The notes beneath the pieces are model-generated. The model was not told the DNA's origin, did no database searches, and saw nothing but the letters and a program-made list of their open reading frames with translations. Of a stretch of 24,627 nucleotides of DNA, positions 1 to 7,482 are shown one piece after another. Numbering within the stretch: the first letter of the stretch is position 1; the number at the start of each line of letters is the position of its first letter. The stretch comes from Mesoaciditoga sp964503355 (lineage in GTDB: Bacteria > Thermotogota > Thermotogae > Mesoaciditogales > Mesoaciditogaceae), in assembly GCA_964503355.1 (NCBI GenBank), contig CAZCZS010000018.1, positions 1 to 24,627 on the forward strand, given 5' to 3'. The position numbers were made by a program, and so were the translations under genes.

Positions 1-281
1 CTGACGAATTTTCAGCAGTTTGCCCTTTTTCTGGTTTACCGGATATAGGAAGAATTTCGATAGAGTACATTCCAACGAACAAAATAGTGGAGCTTAAGTC
101 GTTGAAGTATTACTTCATATCCTTTAGAAACGTTGGCATTTACCAAGAGAAAGCAACTCAAAGAATTTTCAACGATCTGTACGCTTTACTGAAACCGAAG
201 TGGATGAAGATCACGATGATTTACAACACACGTGGTGGAATAGATGCGACCACGATCATAGAGAAAGGAGAGAAAAGGTGA
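1..281 (+). CDS. queF: NADPH-dependent 7-cyano-7-deazaguanine reductase QueF (3' part; 5' end outside window)
   Basis: QueF is a cytosolic enzyme that reduces the nitrile of preQ0 to the amine of preQ1 in queuosine tRNA-modification synthesis. The reading frame is open from base 3 to the TGA at 279-281, so the start lies upstream of the window. The visible 92 residues match the C-terminal two thirds of the short, Bacillus-type QueF. They contain the catalytic cysteine and the aspartate a few residues later in VCPFSGLPD, then SLKYYFISFRN, and TRGGID near the end. A GTG at 87 lies inside the conserved fold and is not a real start. The stop is followed directly by the ATG of a queuosine-precursor transporter at 282, so the two are almost certainly cotranscribed. 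The family is recognised from its motifs, and the pairing with the next gene supports it. Confidence 0.93.
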   Translation, partial: DEFSAVCPFSGLPDIGRISIEYIPTNKIVELKSLKYYFISFRNVGIYQEKATQRIFNDLYALLKPKWMKITMIYNTRGGIDATTIIEKGEKR

Positions 282-986
282 ATGAGTCTTGAAGATAACA
301 CTAAGGCTCAAAGAAAAATAACTCCTCTCTACGTTGGATTAGCCGTTGCGTTTGTCACGTGTTTGTTGATTGCCAACGTAACCGCAGGTAGACTTGTGAA
401 TTTCTGGGGAGTAACGCTACCATCTGCCGTGTTGATATTTCCGATATCTTATATATTCGGCGACGTACTCACAGAAGTTTACGGATTCAAGAGATCTAGA
501 TTGGTAATCTGGTTGGGACTGGGTGCGAACGTCTTCATGGCACTTTTCTTTTTGTTGGTCAACGCTTTACCAGCTCCCAGTTGGTGGCAAAATGAGGCGA
601 AATCGTACAGTGTGGTGCTTGGATTGGCACCCCGCGCGGTGTTGGCTTCAATAACGGCGTATTTTGTGGGTGAATATCTTAATTCTGTAGTTTTAAGCAA
701 GATGAAAATACTCACGAAGGGAAAATGGTTGTGGACTAGAACTATAGGCTCAACGGTGGTGGGAGAAGGAGCGGACACTTTTATCTTCATTTCAATCGCC
801 TTCTTCGGGCTCATGCCGCTTCACAATCTTGCTTTTTTGATGATGGCTCAATACCTCTTCAAAGTGGTTTACGAAGTCATCGCAACACCTTTAACCTATC
901 TGGTCGTCTTCAAAATAAAGAGGATAGAAGGTATAGACACTTACGACTACGGTGAAAAGTACAACCCATTGGGAATTAAAATTTAA
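282..986 (+). CDS. yhhQ: Queuosine precursor transporter, YhhQ/VUT family (DUF165)
   Basis: A 234-residue integral membrane protein with about six hydrophobic segments. It carries family-typical stretches: LLIANVTAGRL in the first helix, ISYIFGDVLTEVYGF, WTRTIGSTVVGEGADTFIF, and VYEVIATPLTYLVV near the end. Members of this family import queuosine precursors such as preQ0 and preQ1 across the inner membrane. The ATG immediately follows the queF stop at 279-281, and an AAAGGAGAG stretch lies about 11 bases upstream, so translation is probably coupled to queF. The neighbour makes a queuosine-precursor role more likely than generic vitamin uptake. Which precursor is carried cannot be read from the sequence. 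Confidence 0.9.
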   Translation: MSLEDNTKAQRKITPLYVGLAVAFVTCLLIANVTAGRLVNFWGVTLPSAVLIFPISYIFGDVLTEVYGFKRSRLVIWLGLGANVFMALFFLLVNALPAPSWWQNEAKSYSVVLGLAPRAVLASITAYFVGEYLNSVVLSKMKILTKGKWLWTRTIGSTVVGEGADTFIFISIAFFGLMPLHNLAFLMMAQYLFKVVYEVIATPLTYLVVFKIKRIEGIDTYDYGEKYNPLGIKI

Positions 987-987
987 A

Positions 988-1009
988 ATAGGGGACTTTC
1001 GTCCCCTAT
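988..1009 (+). terminator. Hairpin after queF-yhhQ
   Basis: A perfect 9-bp stem (ATAGGGGAC paired with GTCCCCTAT) with a TTTC loop starts two bases after the yhhQ stop. No T run follows directly; one occurs about 20 bases later, at 1032-1038. It is probably the operon terminator or an mRNA 3'-end stabilising hairpin. Confidence 0.6.
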
Positions 1010-1062
1010 CCACCCTGAAAAATGCACTTCGCTTTTTTTATTATAACACTTAAAAAATTCAT

Positions 1063-1293
1063 CGTCAACACCTATATTCCGTTTTTCCTCAGGCGATAAG
1101 AATTTTTTGAAGATGTCATCCTGAACTTGATTCAGGATCTCGTTCTTATTCTATGAGATTGCGGGTCTAAGCCCGCAATGACGTTAAGATCAAAGACTCT
1201 CATCAATGGATCGTAGACCGGAATGACGTTGAGGCTAAGAATTCCATCAAGCACGTCAGCTGCACAATGACGTTGAAGATAAAGATTCTTTGC
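1063..1293 (+). repeat. Dispersed composite repeat, copy A
   Basis: This fills the gap between two converging genes. It starts with a diverged left module (from CGTCAAC at about 1064 through GGCGATAAG at 1092-1100). An imperfect palindrome of about 68 bases follows, from GTCAT at 1115 to ATGAC at 1182. It holds two hairpins: one around TTCAGGATCTC, and ATTGCGGG paired with CCCGCAAT. The tail has three degenerate direct repeats of 44-45 bases, starting at 1177, 1222 and 1266, each opening AATGACGTT. Related copies lie at 10951-11220, 13026-13344 (reverse) and 24509 to the window end. No ORF in it looks real. Confidence 0.85.
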
Positions 1294-1298
1294 AAAAG

Positions 1299-1742
1299 TC
1301 AATCGTAATCCAAACGCGTTTCTTCGTCGCTAAGTATCGGGGATATCAGCTCTTTCCATTCATCCGAATTCCATGTTCCAAGGACTTGATGGCTTGTGTA
1401 ATATTTTTGAGGTATGGGATGGGTGCCAACAACAACTTTTACACCGTATTTTTCTTCTATGAATTTCTTAAAATAACCAACGTACGGGCACGGTGGATAT
1501 CCCACCACCATGCCGGTGGCCAAATGGATAACATCTACCCCATTTTTCTTCATCTCTTCGGGAGCGTACTCTATGTTTCCTCCGGGACATCCTCCACATG
1601 TGGTGTATCCGACGAGTTCAACCACTTTTCCTTTGTACACGCTGAATGCTCCCTCTCTTTTTTGAAGCGCTCTCAAGCATTTCCCGCCCGCACACGTTCG
1701 GTAACGATCGCAAATGATGATACCAATTCTCACCTTTTCCAT
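1299..1742 (-). CDS. CGGC-domain protein (cysteine-rich, putative metal binding)
   Basis: A 147-residue soluble protein with no signal peptide. It belongs to the small CGGC-domain family, named for the central motif seen here as TTCGGCPGG (cysteines 49 and 52). Other conserved cysteines are C11, C17, C22 and C85 (in YPPCPYVG), and a histidine lies in VVGTHPIP. The clustered thiols suggest metal or iron-sulfur binding, but the biochemical role of the family is not established to my knowledge. The ATG at 1742 has a strong GAGGAGG ribosome binding site 8 bases upstream. The gene is monocistronic, lying between the end of the ATPase operon and repeat copy A. A 7-bp inverted repeat in the upstream region (1765-1789) suggests its own regulated promoter. 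Confidence 0.8.
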   Translation of the reverse strand: MEKVRIGIIICDRYRTCAGGKCLRALQKREGAFSVYKGKVVELVGYTTCGGCPGGNIEYAPEEMKKNGVDVIHLATGMVVGYPPCPYVGYFKKFIEEKYGVKVVVGTHPIPQKYYTSHQVLGTWNSDEWKELISPILSDEETRLDYD

Positions 1743-1764
1743 TTTACTTCCTCCTCATTTAAGT

Positions 1765-1789
1765 TGGTGCAATTCACTAATATGCACCA
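1765..1789 (-). promoter_or_regulatory. Inverted repeat, candidate operator of the CGGC gene
   Basis: TGGTGCA and TGCACCA are separated by 11 bases and sit 23-47 bases upstream of the ATG at 1742. On the minus strand the spacer contains TATTAG, a plausible -10 element. A dyad overlapping a promoter core is typical of a repressor site. No regulator gene is adjacent and no -35 is clear. Confidence 0.4.
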
Positions 1790-1816
1790 CTGAAAAAGAA
1801 AAGGAAAACTCTCGGG

Positions 1817-1848
1817 TGGTTGAATCAGTTCATTTTTTCTGTTTCAAC
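1817..1848 (-). terminator. Possible terminator overlapping the end of the ATPase operon
   Basis: GGTTGAA pairs with TTCAACC; a T-T mismatch and an inner CAG/CTG stem enclose a 10-base loop. It straddles the stop codon of the D-subunit gene. The bases downstream on the minus strand are T-rich but interrupted, so this is a weak call. Confidence 0.3.
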
Positions 1849-2441
1849 CTTTTCATTCTGAAAAAGTCGTCTCTTTCTGTTTCTTCTATGTAAGACTCTA
1901 TGAATTTAACCGTTTCTTCGTATTGAGGAATTAAAACGTTTTCCAAAGCGTTGACTCTGCGTTGTGTTTTCTTTATTTCACGCGCCAATCTGTAGACCGT
2001 CGTTTCTATTTCCGCCAGTTTCGCTATCAGAGAGAGTGCTCTTTTGAAAGATTTATAGGCTCTATCCAAATTGGCGTTCGTTTTAACAAAGCCATACGAT
2101 GGTTCTATCTCTTCGGAGATGTCGCTTATCTCTGGTATCTCAACACCCATTATACTCTTCAACCTTATGGACAAATCGGTAACCTCTTTTATGGCCAATC
2201 CCACTTCTTCAACATGTTCTATGCCTATGCTTAAATTGGCCCTTTGAAGACTCGCGTACGCTTGAGCAAATATCTTTTCCATGTTTTCCTGCACTTCACG
2301 GGCTGAGTCTATAAGCCTCATCATCTCTCTTATCAACACATTTCTCTTTTTGTCTAAAAGTGTATGTCCTTCTTTCGCCAACGCTAGCGATTTTTTGGTT
2401 TCTATGAGTTTGCTTTTTGTTGGAGAAACGTTCACGCTCAT
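1830..2441 (-). CDS. atpD: A/V-type ATPase subunit D (central axle)
   Basis: A 203-residue subunit that forms the long coiled-coil rotor axle inside the A3B3 head and couples it to the membrane ring. It has the family N-terminus (NVSPTKSKLIETKKSLALAKEGHTLLDKKR) and the C-terminal coiled coil with RLAREIKKTQRRVNALENVLIP, followed by a basic tail. A reading frame extends 31 codons further upstream, but that part overlaps subunit B and is not family-like. The ATG at 2441 overlaps the B stop as ATGA, which fixes the start. It is the last gene of the operon. Length agrees with the family at about 200-215 residues. The gene letter follows the archaeal/V-type convention (ntpD in Enterococcus). Confidence 0.95.
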   Translation of the reverse strand: MSVNVSPTKSKLIETKKSLALAKEGHTLLDKKRNVLIREMMRLIDSAREVQENMEKIFAQAYASLQRANLSIGIEHVEEVGLAIKEVTDLSIRLKSIMGVEIPEISDISEEIEPSYGFVKTNANLDRAYKSFKRALSLIAKLAEIETTVYRLAREIKKTQRRVNALENVLIPQYEETVKFIESYIEETERDDFFRMKRLKQKK

Positions 2442-3826
2442 TGTGTTCCTTCCCTCGCTTTGTAGTGCTCTTTTATCTCTTGTTCGCTGACACGTGTGAG
2501 CTCGGATGGCGGTAAATATCCCAGCACTTTCCATCCTATATCCAAAGTTTCTTCAATGGTTCTATCTTCATCTTCCGATTGGGCCAAAAATTCGTGTTCA
2601 AACGCTTCTCCGAATTTGAGATATTTTTTATCCAAGTCGGTCAACTCTTCTTCGCCTATGATCGATGCCAAAGCTCGTATTTCTTGCACGTGACTGTAAG
2701 CGGCAAAAAGTTGACTCGAAACGTGAGGATGATCTGCCCGCGTGTACCCTTCACCTATTCCATCTTTCATAAGTCTAGAAAGTGAAGGCAATATCCCAAT
2801 GGGCGGATATATACCTTTTCTTTGTAATTCTCTACTCAAGACTATCTGTCCTTCCGTTATGTAACCGGTGAGATCTGGTATTGGATGCGTTATATCGTCA
2901 TTCGGCATTGAAAGAATTGGTATTTGGGTAACCGAACCCTTTTTGTCCTTTATCATTCCGGCCCTTTCGTATATGGTAGCCAGGTCACTGTAAAGGTAAC
3001 CGGGATAACCTTTTCTGGATGGGACCTCACCGCGCGCCGTTGACAATTCACGCAAAGCCTCGCAGTAGTTCGTCATGTCCGTTAATATTACAAGGACGTG
3101 CATACCTTTTTCAAATGCCAAATATTCCGCAGCGGTTAAAGCCACACGGGGAGTGGCAATTCTTTCGATCGTGGGATCGTCGGCCAGATTCAAAAAAGTG
3201 ACGACGTTTTTAATCGCGCCTGATTCTTCAAAACTCGAAAGCATGTACTGGGCGTCGTCATGTTTTATTCCCATCGCGGCGAAGACTATGGCGAAATTAC
3301 CGCTTTCTTCACCTTTTAACTTAGCCTGTTTCGTTATTTGAACGGCGAGCTTGTTGTGAGCCAATCCGTTTCCAGAGAATATTGGCAATTTCTGCCCACG
3401 TATTAACGTCATAAGACCGTCTATGGCGGAGATGCCAGTTTGTATGAAATTTCTTGGGTACATCCTTGAAGCGGGATTTATGGGGGCCCCATTTATATCC
3501 CTGTATTCTCCGCTTACTATTTCCACACCACCATCTATTGGTTTACCGATACCGTTGAACGTTCTACCCAGAATTTCGGGAGACACCCTTATTTGAAGCG
3601 TTTTTCCCAAAAACTTAACTTTTGTTTCATTCAAATTGAGGCCTTCGGTTCCTTCGAAAACCTGAATTATCGCCATTTCTTTGCTAACTTGGACAACTTG
3701 TCCGAGTCTTTTCTTTCCCCTGAAATTCAGTTCAACAACTTCGTTGTATCCAACATCTTCGACGTTTTCAACGAAAACCAAAGGTCCGTTTATCTGCGAC
3801 AATCCAACGTATTCTTTGAGGGGCAT
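2438..3826 (-). CDS. atpB: A/V-type ATPase subunit B (non-catalytic nucleotide-binding)
   Basis: A 462-residue subunit that alternates with subunit A in the soluble hexameric head. As in the family, the P-loop position holds a degenerate SGNGLAHN (residues 151-158), so it does not hydrolyse ATP by itself. The arginine in ILPSLSRLMKDG is the residue the family contributes to the neighbouring catalytic site. Other typical stretches are NPASRMYPRNFIQTGISAIDG and ILTDMTNYCEALRELS. The ATG at 3826 lies 4 bases after the subunit A stop, with AGGAGG about 9 bases upstream. The stop overlaps the start of D. Full length, no anomaly. Confidence 0.97.
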   Translation of the reverse strand: MPLKEYVGLSQINGPLVFVENVEDVGYNEVVELNFRGKKRLGQVVQVSKEMAIIQVFEGTEGLNLNETKVKFLGKTLQIRVSPEILGRTFNGIGKPIDGGVEIVSGEYRDINGAPINPASRMYPRNFIQTGISAIDGLMTLIRGQKLPIFSGNGLAHNKLAVQITKQAKLKGEESGNFAIVFAAMGIKHDDAQYMLSSFEESGAIKNVVTFLNLADDPTIERIATPRVALTAAEYLAFEKGMHVLVILTDMTNYCEALRELSTARGEVPSRKGYPGYLYSDLATIYERAGMIKDKKGSVTQIPILSMPNDDITHPIPDLTGYITEGQIVLSRELQRKGIYPPIGILPSLSRLMKDGIGEGYTRADHPHVSSQLFAAYSHVQEIRALASIIGEEELTDLDKKYLKFGEAFEHEFLAQSEDEDRTIEETLDIGWKVLGYLPPSELTRVSEQEIKEHYKAREGTQ

Positions 3827-3830
3827 TTTC

Positions 3831-5618
3831 TCACGCCTCCTTCACTTGTTCGTACTTTTCATCCAAAGAATCGAAGAACGCTTTCATGGTTTTCTCTATG
3901 TTTTTAAATTCATCCAGCTTATCATTTGGAATGTTTTCTTTCATTCTCATAAGAGTGTTCACGATGTTCTCATTTAAAACTTCAGAAATGGCCACTCCTT
4001 TCGATACCAACGCCATCGCACGATCGTAATAGAGGAGAATGAGCTTCAACATCTCATACTGTTTTTTCAATTCGCAAAAGGCATCCACATCGCTAAAAGC
4101 GCTTTGTTGTAGATATCCTATCTTCAATATATTCGCAACACGAACTACAAGTTTCTGGTCGTCTGGAAGCACATCTTCTCCAACGAGTTTTATTATCTGC
4201 TGGAGATTGTCATCTTCACTGAATATTTCCATTGCTTTCTTTCTAAGAGCGCCAAAATCTTCGTGAACGTTTTCCTTAAACCATCCTTCGAGTTCCGATA
4301 CGTACTCGCTGTAACTGGTAAGCCAACTTATGGAAGGATAGTGTCTTGCATTTGCCAGAGATTTATCCAAAGCCCAAAAACATCTTATGAACCTTTTTGT
4401 GTGAGTTGTAACCGGTTCTGAAAAATCTCCACCAGGAGGCGAAACGGCTCCTATTATGGAAACAGATCCTACTTTTTCATCTCTTCCAAGCACCTGAACC
4501 CTTCCGGCTCTTTCGTAAAATTCGGCCAGGCGAGAAGACAAATACGGTGGGAATCCCTCTTCAGCGGGCATTTCTTCCAATCGACCGGATATTTCCCTTA
4601 AAGCTTCGGCCCATCGAGAAGTGGAGTCCGCCATCAAAGCGACGTTGTAACCCATATCTCTGAAATATTCGGCTATCGTAACCCCAGTGTATATCGAAGC
4701 TTCACGAGCCGAAACAGGCATGTTGGAAGTGTTGGCTATGAGTATCGTTCTTTCCATCAACGGATGACCGTTTCTTGGATCTTTCAATTGAGGAAACTCT
4801 TCCAAAACTTCTGTCATCTCGTTTCCGCGTTCTCCACATCCAATGTAAACTACTATGTCCGCGTCCGACCATTTGGCCAGCTGGTGCTGGGTTATCGTTT
4901 TACCGGTTCCAAAACCACCGGGTATAGCCGCCGCTCCTCCTTTACTCAAAGGGAAGAAAGTGTCTATAACGCGTTGGCCGGTTATCAACGGTTCGGAAGG
5001 TGCCAATCTTTTCTTTACTGGACGTGGCACTCTCACCGGCCATTTTTGATACATCTTGATTTCTTTTTCGCCTTGTGAAGTTTTTACTTTCATCAACGTG
5101 TCATCCAACTTGTACTTTCCAGAATCAACCACGTCTTTTAACTTTCCGGATATGTTCGGTGGAATCATGATACGATGCTCGACTGATTCTGTTTCCTTAA
5201 CGATCGCCACAATTTGGCCAGGAATCACTTCTTCTCCATCTTTTACCAATATTTCGACGTCCCATTCCTTGTTCATATCCAAAGCTTCGGCACTAACGCC
5301 TCTTTCAAGAAAATCACCGGATTTGTTTCTCAAGACGTTCAACGGCCTTTGAATGCCATCGAAGACGCTCTTTATAAGACCTGGTCCCAAGGTTACGGTT
5401 AAAAGTTCTCCGGTTCCCTCCACAGGTTCAGACGGTTTTAGTCCAGATGTTTCTTCGTAAACTTCTATTGTTGCCAGATCTTCATCCAAAGAGATCACTT
5501 CACCGGTGAGTTTAAGCTTCCCCACTTTCACAACTTCATGCATCATCACACCGGTCATATTCTTGGCCTTTATGACCGGACCGTTCACCATGTAAACTTC
5601 TCCTACTACTTTATTCAT
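3831..5618 (-). CDS. atpA: A/V-type ATPase subunit A (catalytic)
   Basis: A 595-residue catalytic subunit that hydrolyses or makes ATP in the A3B3 head. Visible motifs are the Walker A GGFGTGKT (about residues 234-241), GCGERGNEM with the catalytic glutamate, ALMADSTSRWAEALREISG, and FYERAGRV. The long non-homologous insertion between the beta-barrel and the P-loop (about residues 110-185) is present, as expected for V/A-type A subunits. Three in-frame starts are possible: GTG 5627, ATG 5624 (TGATG with the E stop) and ATG 5618. I chose 5618 because GGTGGG lies 8 bases upstream and MNKVVGEV matches the usual family start. The choice changes only three residues. Confidence 0.97.
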   Translation of the reverse strand: MNKVVGEVYMVNGPVIKAKNMTGVMMHEVVKVGKLKLTGEVISLDEDLATIEVYEETSGLKPSEPVEGTGELLTVTLGPGLIKSVFDGIQRPLNVLRNKSGDFLERGVSAEALDMNKEWDVEILVKDGEEVIPGQIVAIVKETESVEHRIMIPPNISGKLKDVVDSGKYKLDDTLMKVKTSQGEKEIKMYQKWPVRVPRPVKKRLAPSEPLITGQRVIDTFFPLSKGGAAAIPGGFGTGKTITQHQLAKWSDADIVVYIGCGERGNEMTEVLEEFPQLKDPRNGHPLMERTILIANTSNMPVSAREASIYTGVTIAEYFRDMGYNVALMADSTSRWAEALREISGRLEEMPAEEGFPPYLSSRLAEFYERAGRVQVLGRDEKVGSVSIIGAVSPPGGDFSEPVTTHTKRFIRCFWALDKSLANARHYPSISWLTSYSEYVSELEGWFKENVHEDFGALRKKAMEIFSEDDNLQQIIKLVGEDVLPDDQKLVVRVANILKIGYLQQSAFSDVDAFCELKKQYEMLKLILLYYDRAMALVSKGVAISEVLNENIVNTLMRMKENIPNDKLDEFKNIEKTMKAFFDSLDEKYEQVKEA

Positions 5619-5623
5619 TCGCA

Positions 5624-6238
5624 TCACCCACCAGCATTTAATGTTGAAAACAGCAGAGAGAGAAATTTTTCCTTCATCTCTTCGAACTTGTTCTCAAGTG
5701 TGTTTTCCACCACAATACGTTTATCCTTTGTGGAAACTATCACTCCCCCAATTATCTTCACCGGTTCATCAGAAAGGATGATGTCCACTTTCAACTCTTT
5801 CTTCAGTTTTTCGGACATCTCAGCGACTTTTTTCATATCTTCTTCACGAGAATAAACTACAACTTCTTTTTCTTTCAACGTTTCAATGGCTTCCTTAAGA
5901 AGTTTTTCCAAGATGGTATCGTATTTTTCATTCGTCGGTAAGGAGTACATGGTTTCTTTCAGCTCGTTCAATGCGGATTTCAAAATATCGTTCTTGGCGT
6001 CCAAAATCATCTTTGAAGATCTCGCTCTCAATTGGGCCATTTCTCGCCTTTCATACTCGGCTACGTTTCTTTTAGCCTCTTGAATTATCTCTTCATAAGC
6101 TCTTTGAGCTTTTTCTTTATACTCTTTTGTTATGCTTTCCGCTTGAGTTTCAGCTTTCTTTACAATTTCTTCAGATTCCGCGATGGATTTAGAGCGTATG
6201 TACTCTTTCAAAGAATTCAATTTTTTCTCCACGTTCAT
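5624..6238 (-). CDS. atpE: A/V-type ATPase subunit E (peripheral stalk)
   Basis: A 204-residue peripheral stalk protein. The first 110 residues are a charged, alanine- and glutamate-rich helix that pairs with the H (G-type) subunit. The C-terminal half is the globular part that caps the head, with VDIILSDEPVKIIGGVIVSTKDKRIVVENTLENKFE typical of the family. It starts at ATG 6238, overlapping the F stop as ATGA, and its stop lies directly before the subunit A start. In this operon E follows F, unlike the Enterococcus order where E precedes C and F (NtpG). Confidence 0.92.
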   Translation of the reverse strand: MNVEKKLNSLKEYIRSKSIAESEEIVKKAETQAESITKEYKEKAQRAYEEIIQEAKRNVAEYERREMAQLRARSSKMILDAKNDILKSALNELKETMYSLPTNEKYDTILEKLLKEAIETLKEKEVVVYSREEDMKKVAEMSEKLKKELKVDIILSDEPVKIIGGVIVSTKDKRIVVENTLENKFEEMKEKFLSLLFSTLNAGG

Positions 6239-6546
6239 TCTATCCTCACTCCAATTGCCTCTTTAACGTAACGAGTTATGAAGTCTTTAGGTCTTGTCGT
6301 ACCATGTCTGTCTGGGATGATCGTAAGAAGCGGCAGCGATTTGGAAGTTCTCAACTGATAAACAACCTCTGGTACTTTATCCGCTATTTTTTCAGTCATG
6401 AGAATTATTCCGACGTCTTTCATCTTCTTTACCTTTTCTATTTCAGCCAAGATCTCTTCCCTTTCGTGAACAACAACGCCCTTTACCCCGACCAATCTCA
6501 ATCCTATCTGGGTGTCTATATTGTCACTTATAAGGAAGAATCTCAT
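6235..6546 (-). CDS. atpF: A/V-type ATPase subunit F
   Basis: A 103-residue small rotor subunit that binds the D axle and is thought to tune activity. It has the Rossmann-like family pattern: MRFFLISDNIDTQIGLRLVG at the start, then VGIILMTEKIADKVP, LLTIIPDRHG, and a C-terminal helix ending in VKEAIGVRIE. The frame extends to a TTG at 6555 that overlaps the K2 stop. The ATG at 6546 is preferred because GGAAGG then lies at normal spacing (11 bases) and the protein starts as in homologues. Confidence 0.92.
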   Translation of the reverse strand: MRFFLISDNIDTQIGLRLVGVKGVVVHEREEILAEIEKVKKMKDVGIILMTEKIADKVPEVVYQLRTSKSLPLLTIIPDRHGTTRPKDFITRYVKEAIGVRIE

Positions 6547-6551
6547 CTTCG

Positions 6552-7010
6552 TCAAATCCTTCCAAATATCATTATTGATATGATCAAACCGTAGATAGCA
6601 ACACCTTCTGCCAAACCAACGTATATGAGAGTTCTTCCAAGCATTTCTGGCTTTTCACTGATGGCACCTATACCAGCAGCACCGGCGATTCCAACGCCTA
6701 TACCAGCTCCCATTGAAGCCAAACCAGTGGATAACCCGGCTCCTATGTATCCAAGACCGGGATTGATATTTGCCGCCACAGATGTCGCGGCTGCCGTCGC
6801 ACTTTGTGCGAATGCGTGTCCGCTTGGAAAGAGAGAAATCAACGTGAAGGTTATGAAACCAAACAAAGAAGCCATGTTCACGCCTAACGCCTTTTTCCCA
6901 ACTTTCACCGGTGAGCTAAGCTTGTTGAACACCCTTTTGTTTGTGAAAATCACCCCTGCTGCGATCGTAACCAGTACCACTGATGTCATCAGAATTAACG
7001 AGATAAGCAT
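6552..7010 (-). CDS. atpK: A/V-type ATPase subunit K (proteolipid), canonical copy K2
   Basis: A 152-residue membrane-ring subunit with four predicted helices. The first pair (residues 1-22 and about 43-62, ending AFAQ) is not glycine-rich. The second pair is the classic c-type hairpin: GYIGAGLSTGLASMGAGIGVG, then a polar loop with SEKPE, then LIYVGLAEGVAIYGLIIS. Glutamate 135 in LAEGVAIYG is the conserved ion-carrying carboxylate. The glutamine used by sodium-type rings (Q110 in Enterococcus NtpK) appears replaced by valine, which hints at proton use. An AAAGGAGGAG site 7 bases before ATG 7010 is the strongest in the operon, fitting a multi-copy subunit. The K1 paralogue lies 22 bases upstream. 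Confidence 0.95.
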   Translation of the reverse strand: MLISLILMTSVVLVTIAAGVIFTNKRVFNKLSSPVKVGKKALGVNMASLFGFITFTLISLFPSGHAFAQSATAAATSVAANINPGLGYIGAGLSTGLASMGAGIGVGIAGAAGIGAISEKPEMLGRTLIYVGLAEGVAIYGLIISIMIFGRI

Positions 7011-7032
7011 CTAAAACTCCTCCTTTCAATTT

Positions 7033-7482
7033 TCATATCTTACTCATTATCAAAATGGAAACTATAAGTCCATAAGTTGCAACACCGTTGGCAAGACCGG
7101 CGAAAATCATGGATTTGCCGAGTATCCTTGGATTTAGCACACCCACCTTTATCGCCAACGCTCCCACTATTCCAGTTCCCCAACCGGCCCCAATGGAAGC
7201 CAAACCGGTTGCCAAACCTGCGCCAACGTATCCCAAGCCTTTTGAAAAAAGTTGATTCGAGAAAAGGGGAACGTTTGCGATCTGTGCCAATCCTTTATCG
7301 GGAATTAAAAACAGCAGTAGAAGTGTCATGCCTATGACCACATTTCCACCCAAAGCCGCGTAACTGAAAAATTTGGCCGTGGAGCCTTCTTTTTCTTTTC
7401 TCATTCCAACCTTTCTCAAAGCGATAAAAGAAAGGAAAATCATGGAGAATACCACTATCACAACAAATTGAAGTATCGTCAT
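7033..7482 (-). CDS. A/V-type ATPase K-like proteolipid paralogue K1, ion-binding Glu replaced by Asn
   Basis: A 149-residue paralogue of K2 with the same four-helix plan. It has an N-terminal hairpin ending in PDKGLAQ, then GLGYVGAGLATGLASIGAGWG, a loop with LNPR, and MIFAGLANGVATYGLIVSI. At the position of K2 glutamate 135 the codon is AAC, giving asparagine 132. No other acidic residue lies in the predicted helices, so this copy should not carry an ion by the usual mechanism. The helix packing glycines are kept and the frame is intact, so it looks selected rather than decaying. The longer frame to 7692 is an artefact overlapping subunit I. The ATG at 7482 overlaps the I stop as ATGA and has GGGAG just upstream. 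Confidence 0.93.
   Translation of the reverse strand: MTILQFVVIVVFSMIFLSFIALRKVGMRKEKEGSTAKFFSYAALGGNVVIGMTLLLLFLIPDKGLAQIANVPLFSNQLFSKGLGYVGAGLATGLASIGAGWGTGIVGALAIKVGVLNPRILGKSMIFAGLANGVATYGLIVSILIMSKI

Noticed and set aside
479..814. 111-residue minus-strand ORF inside yhhQ
   Set aside because: It is a shadow frame of a clear membrane transporter gene, without a start signal.
1177..1293. Possible CRISPR array from 45-base spaced repeats
   Set aside because: The whole unit is repeated with degeneration. There is no constant repeat with unique spacers, and no cas gene is present.
1290..1793. 167-residue plus-strand ORF
   Set aside because: It is antisense to the well-supported CGGC-domain gene, whose cysteine motifs and strong ribosome site fix the coding strand.
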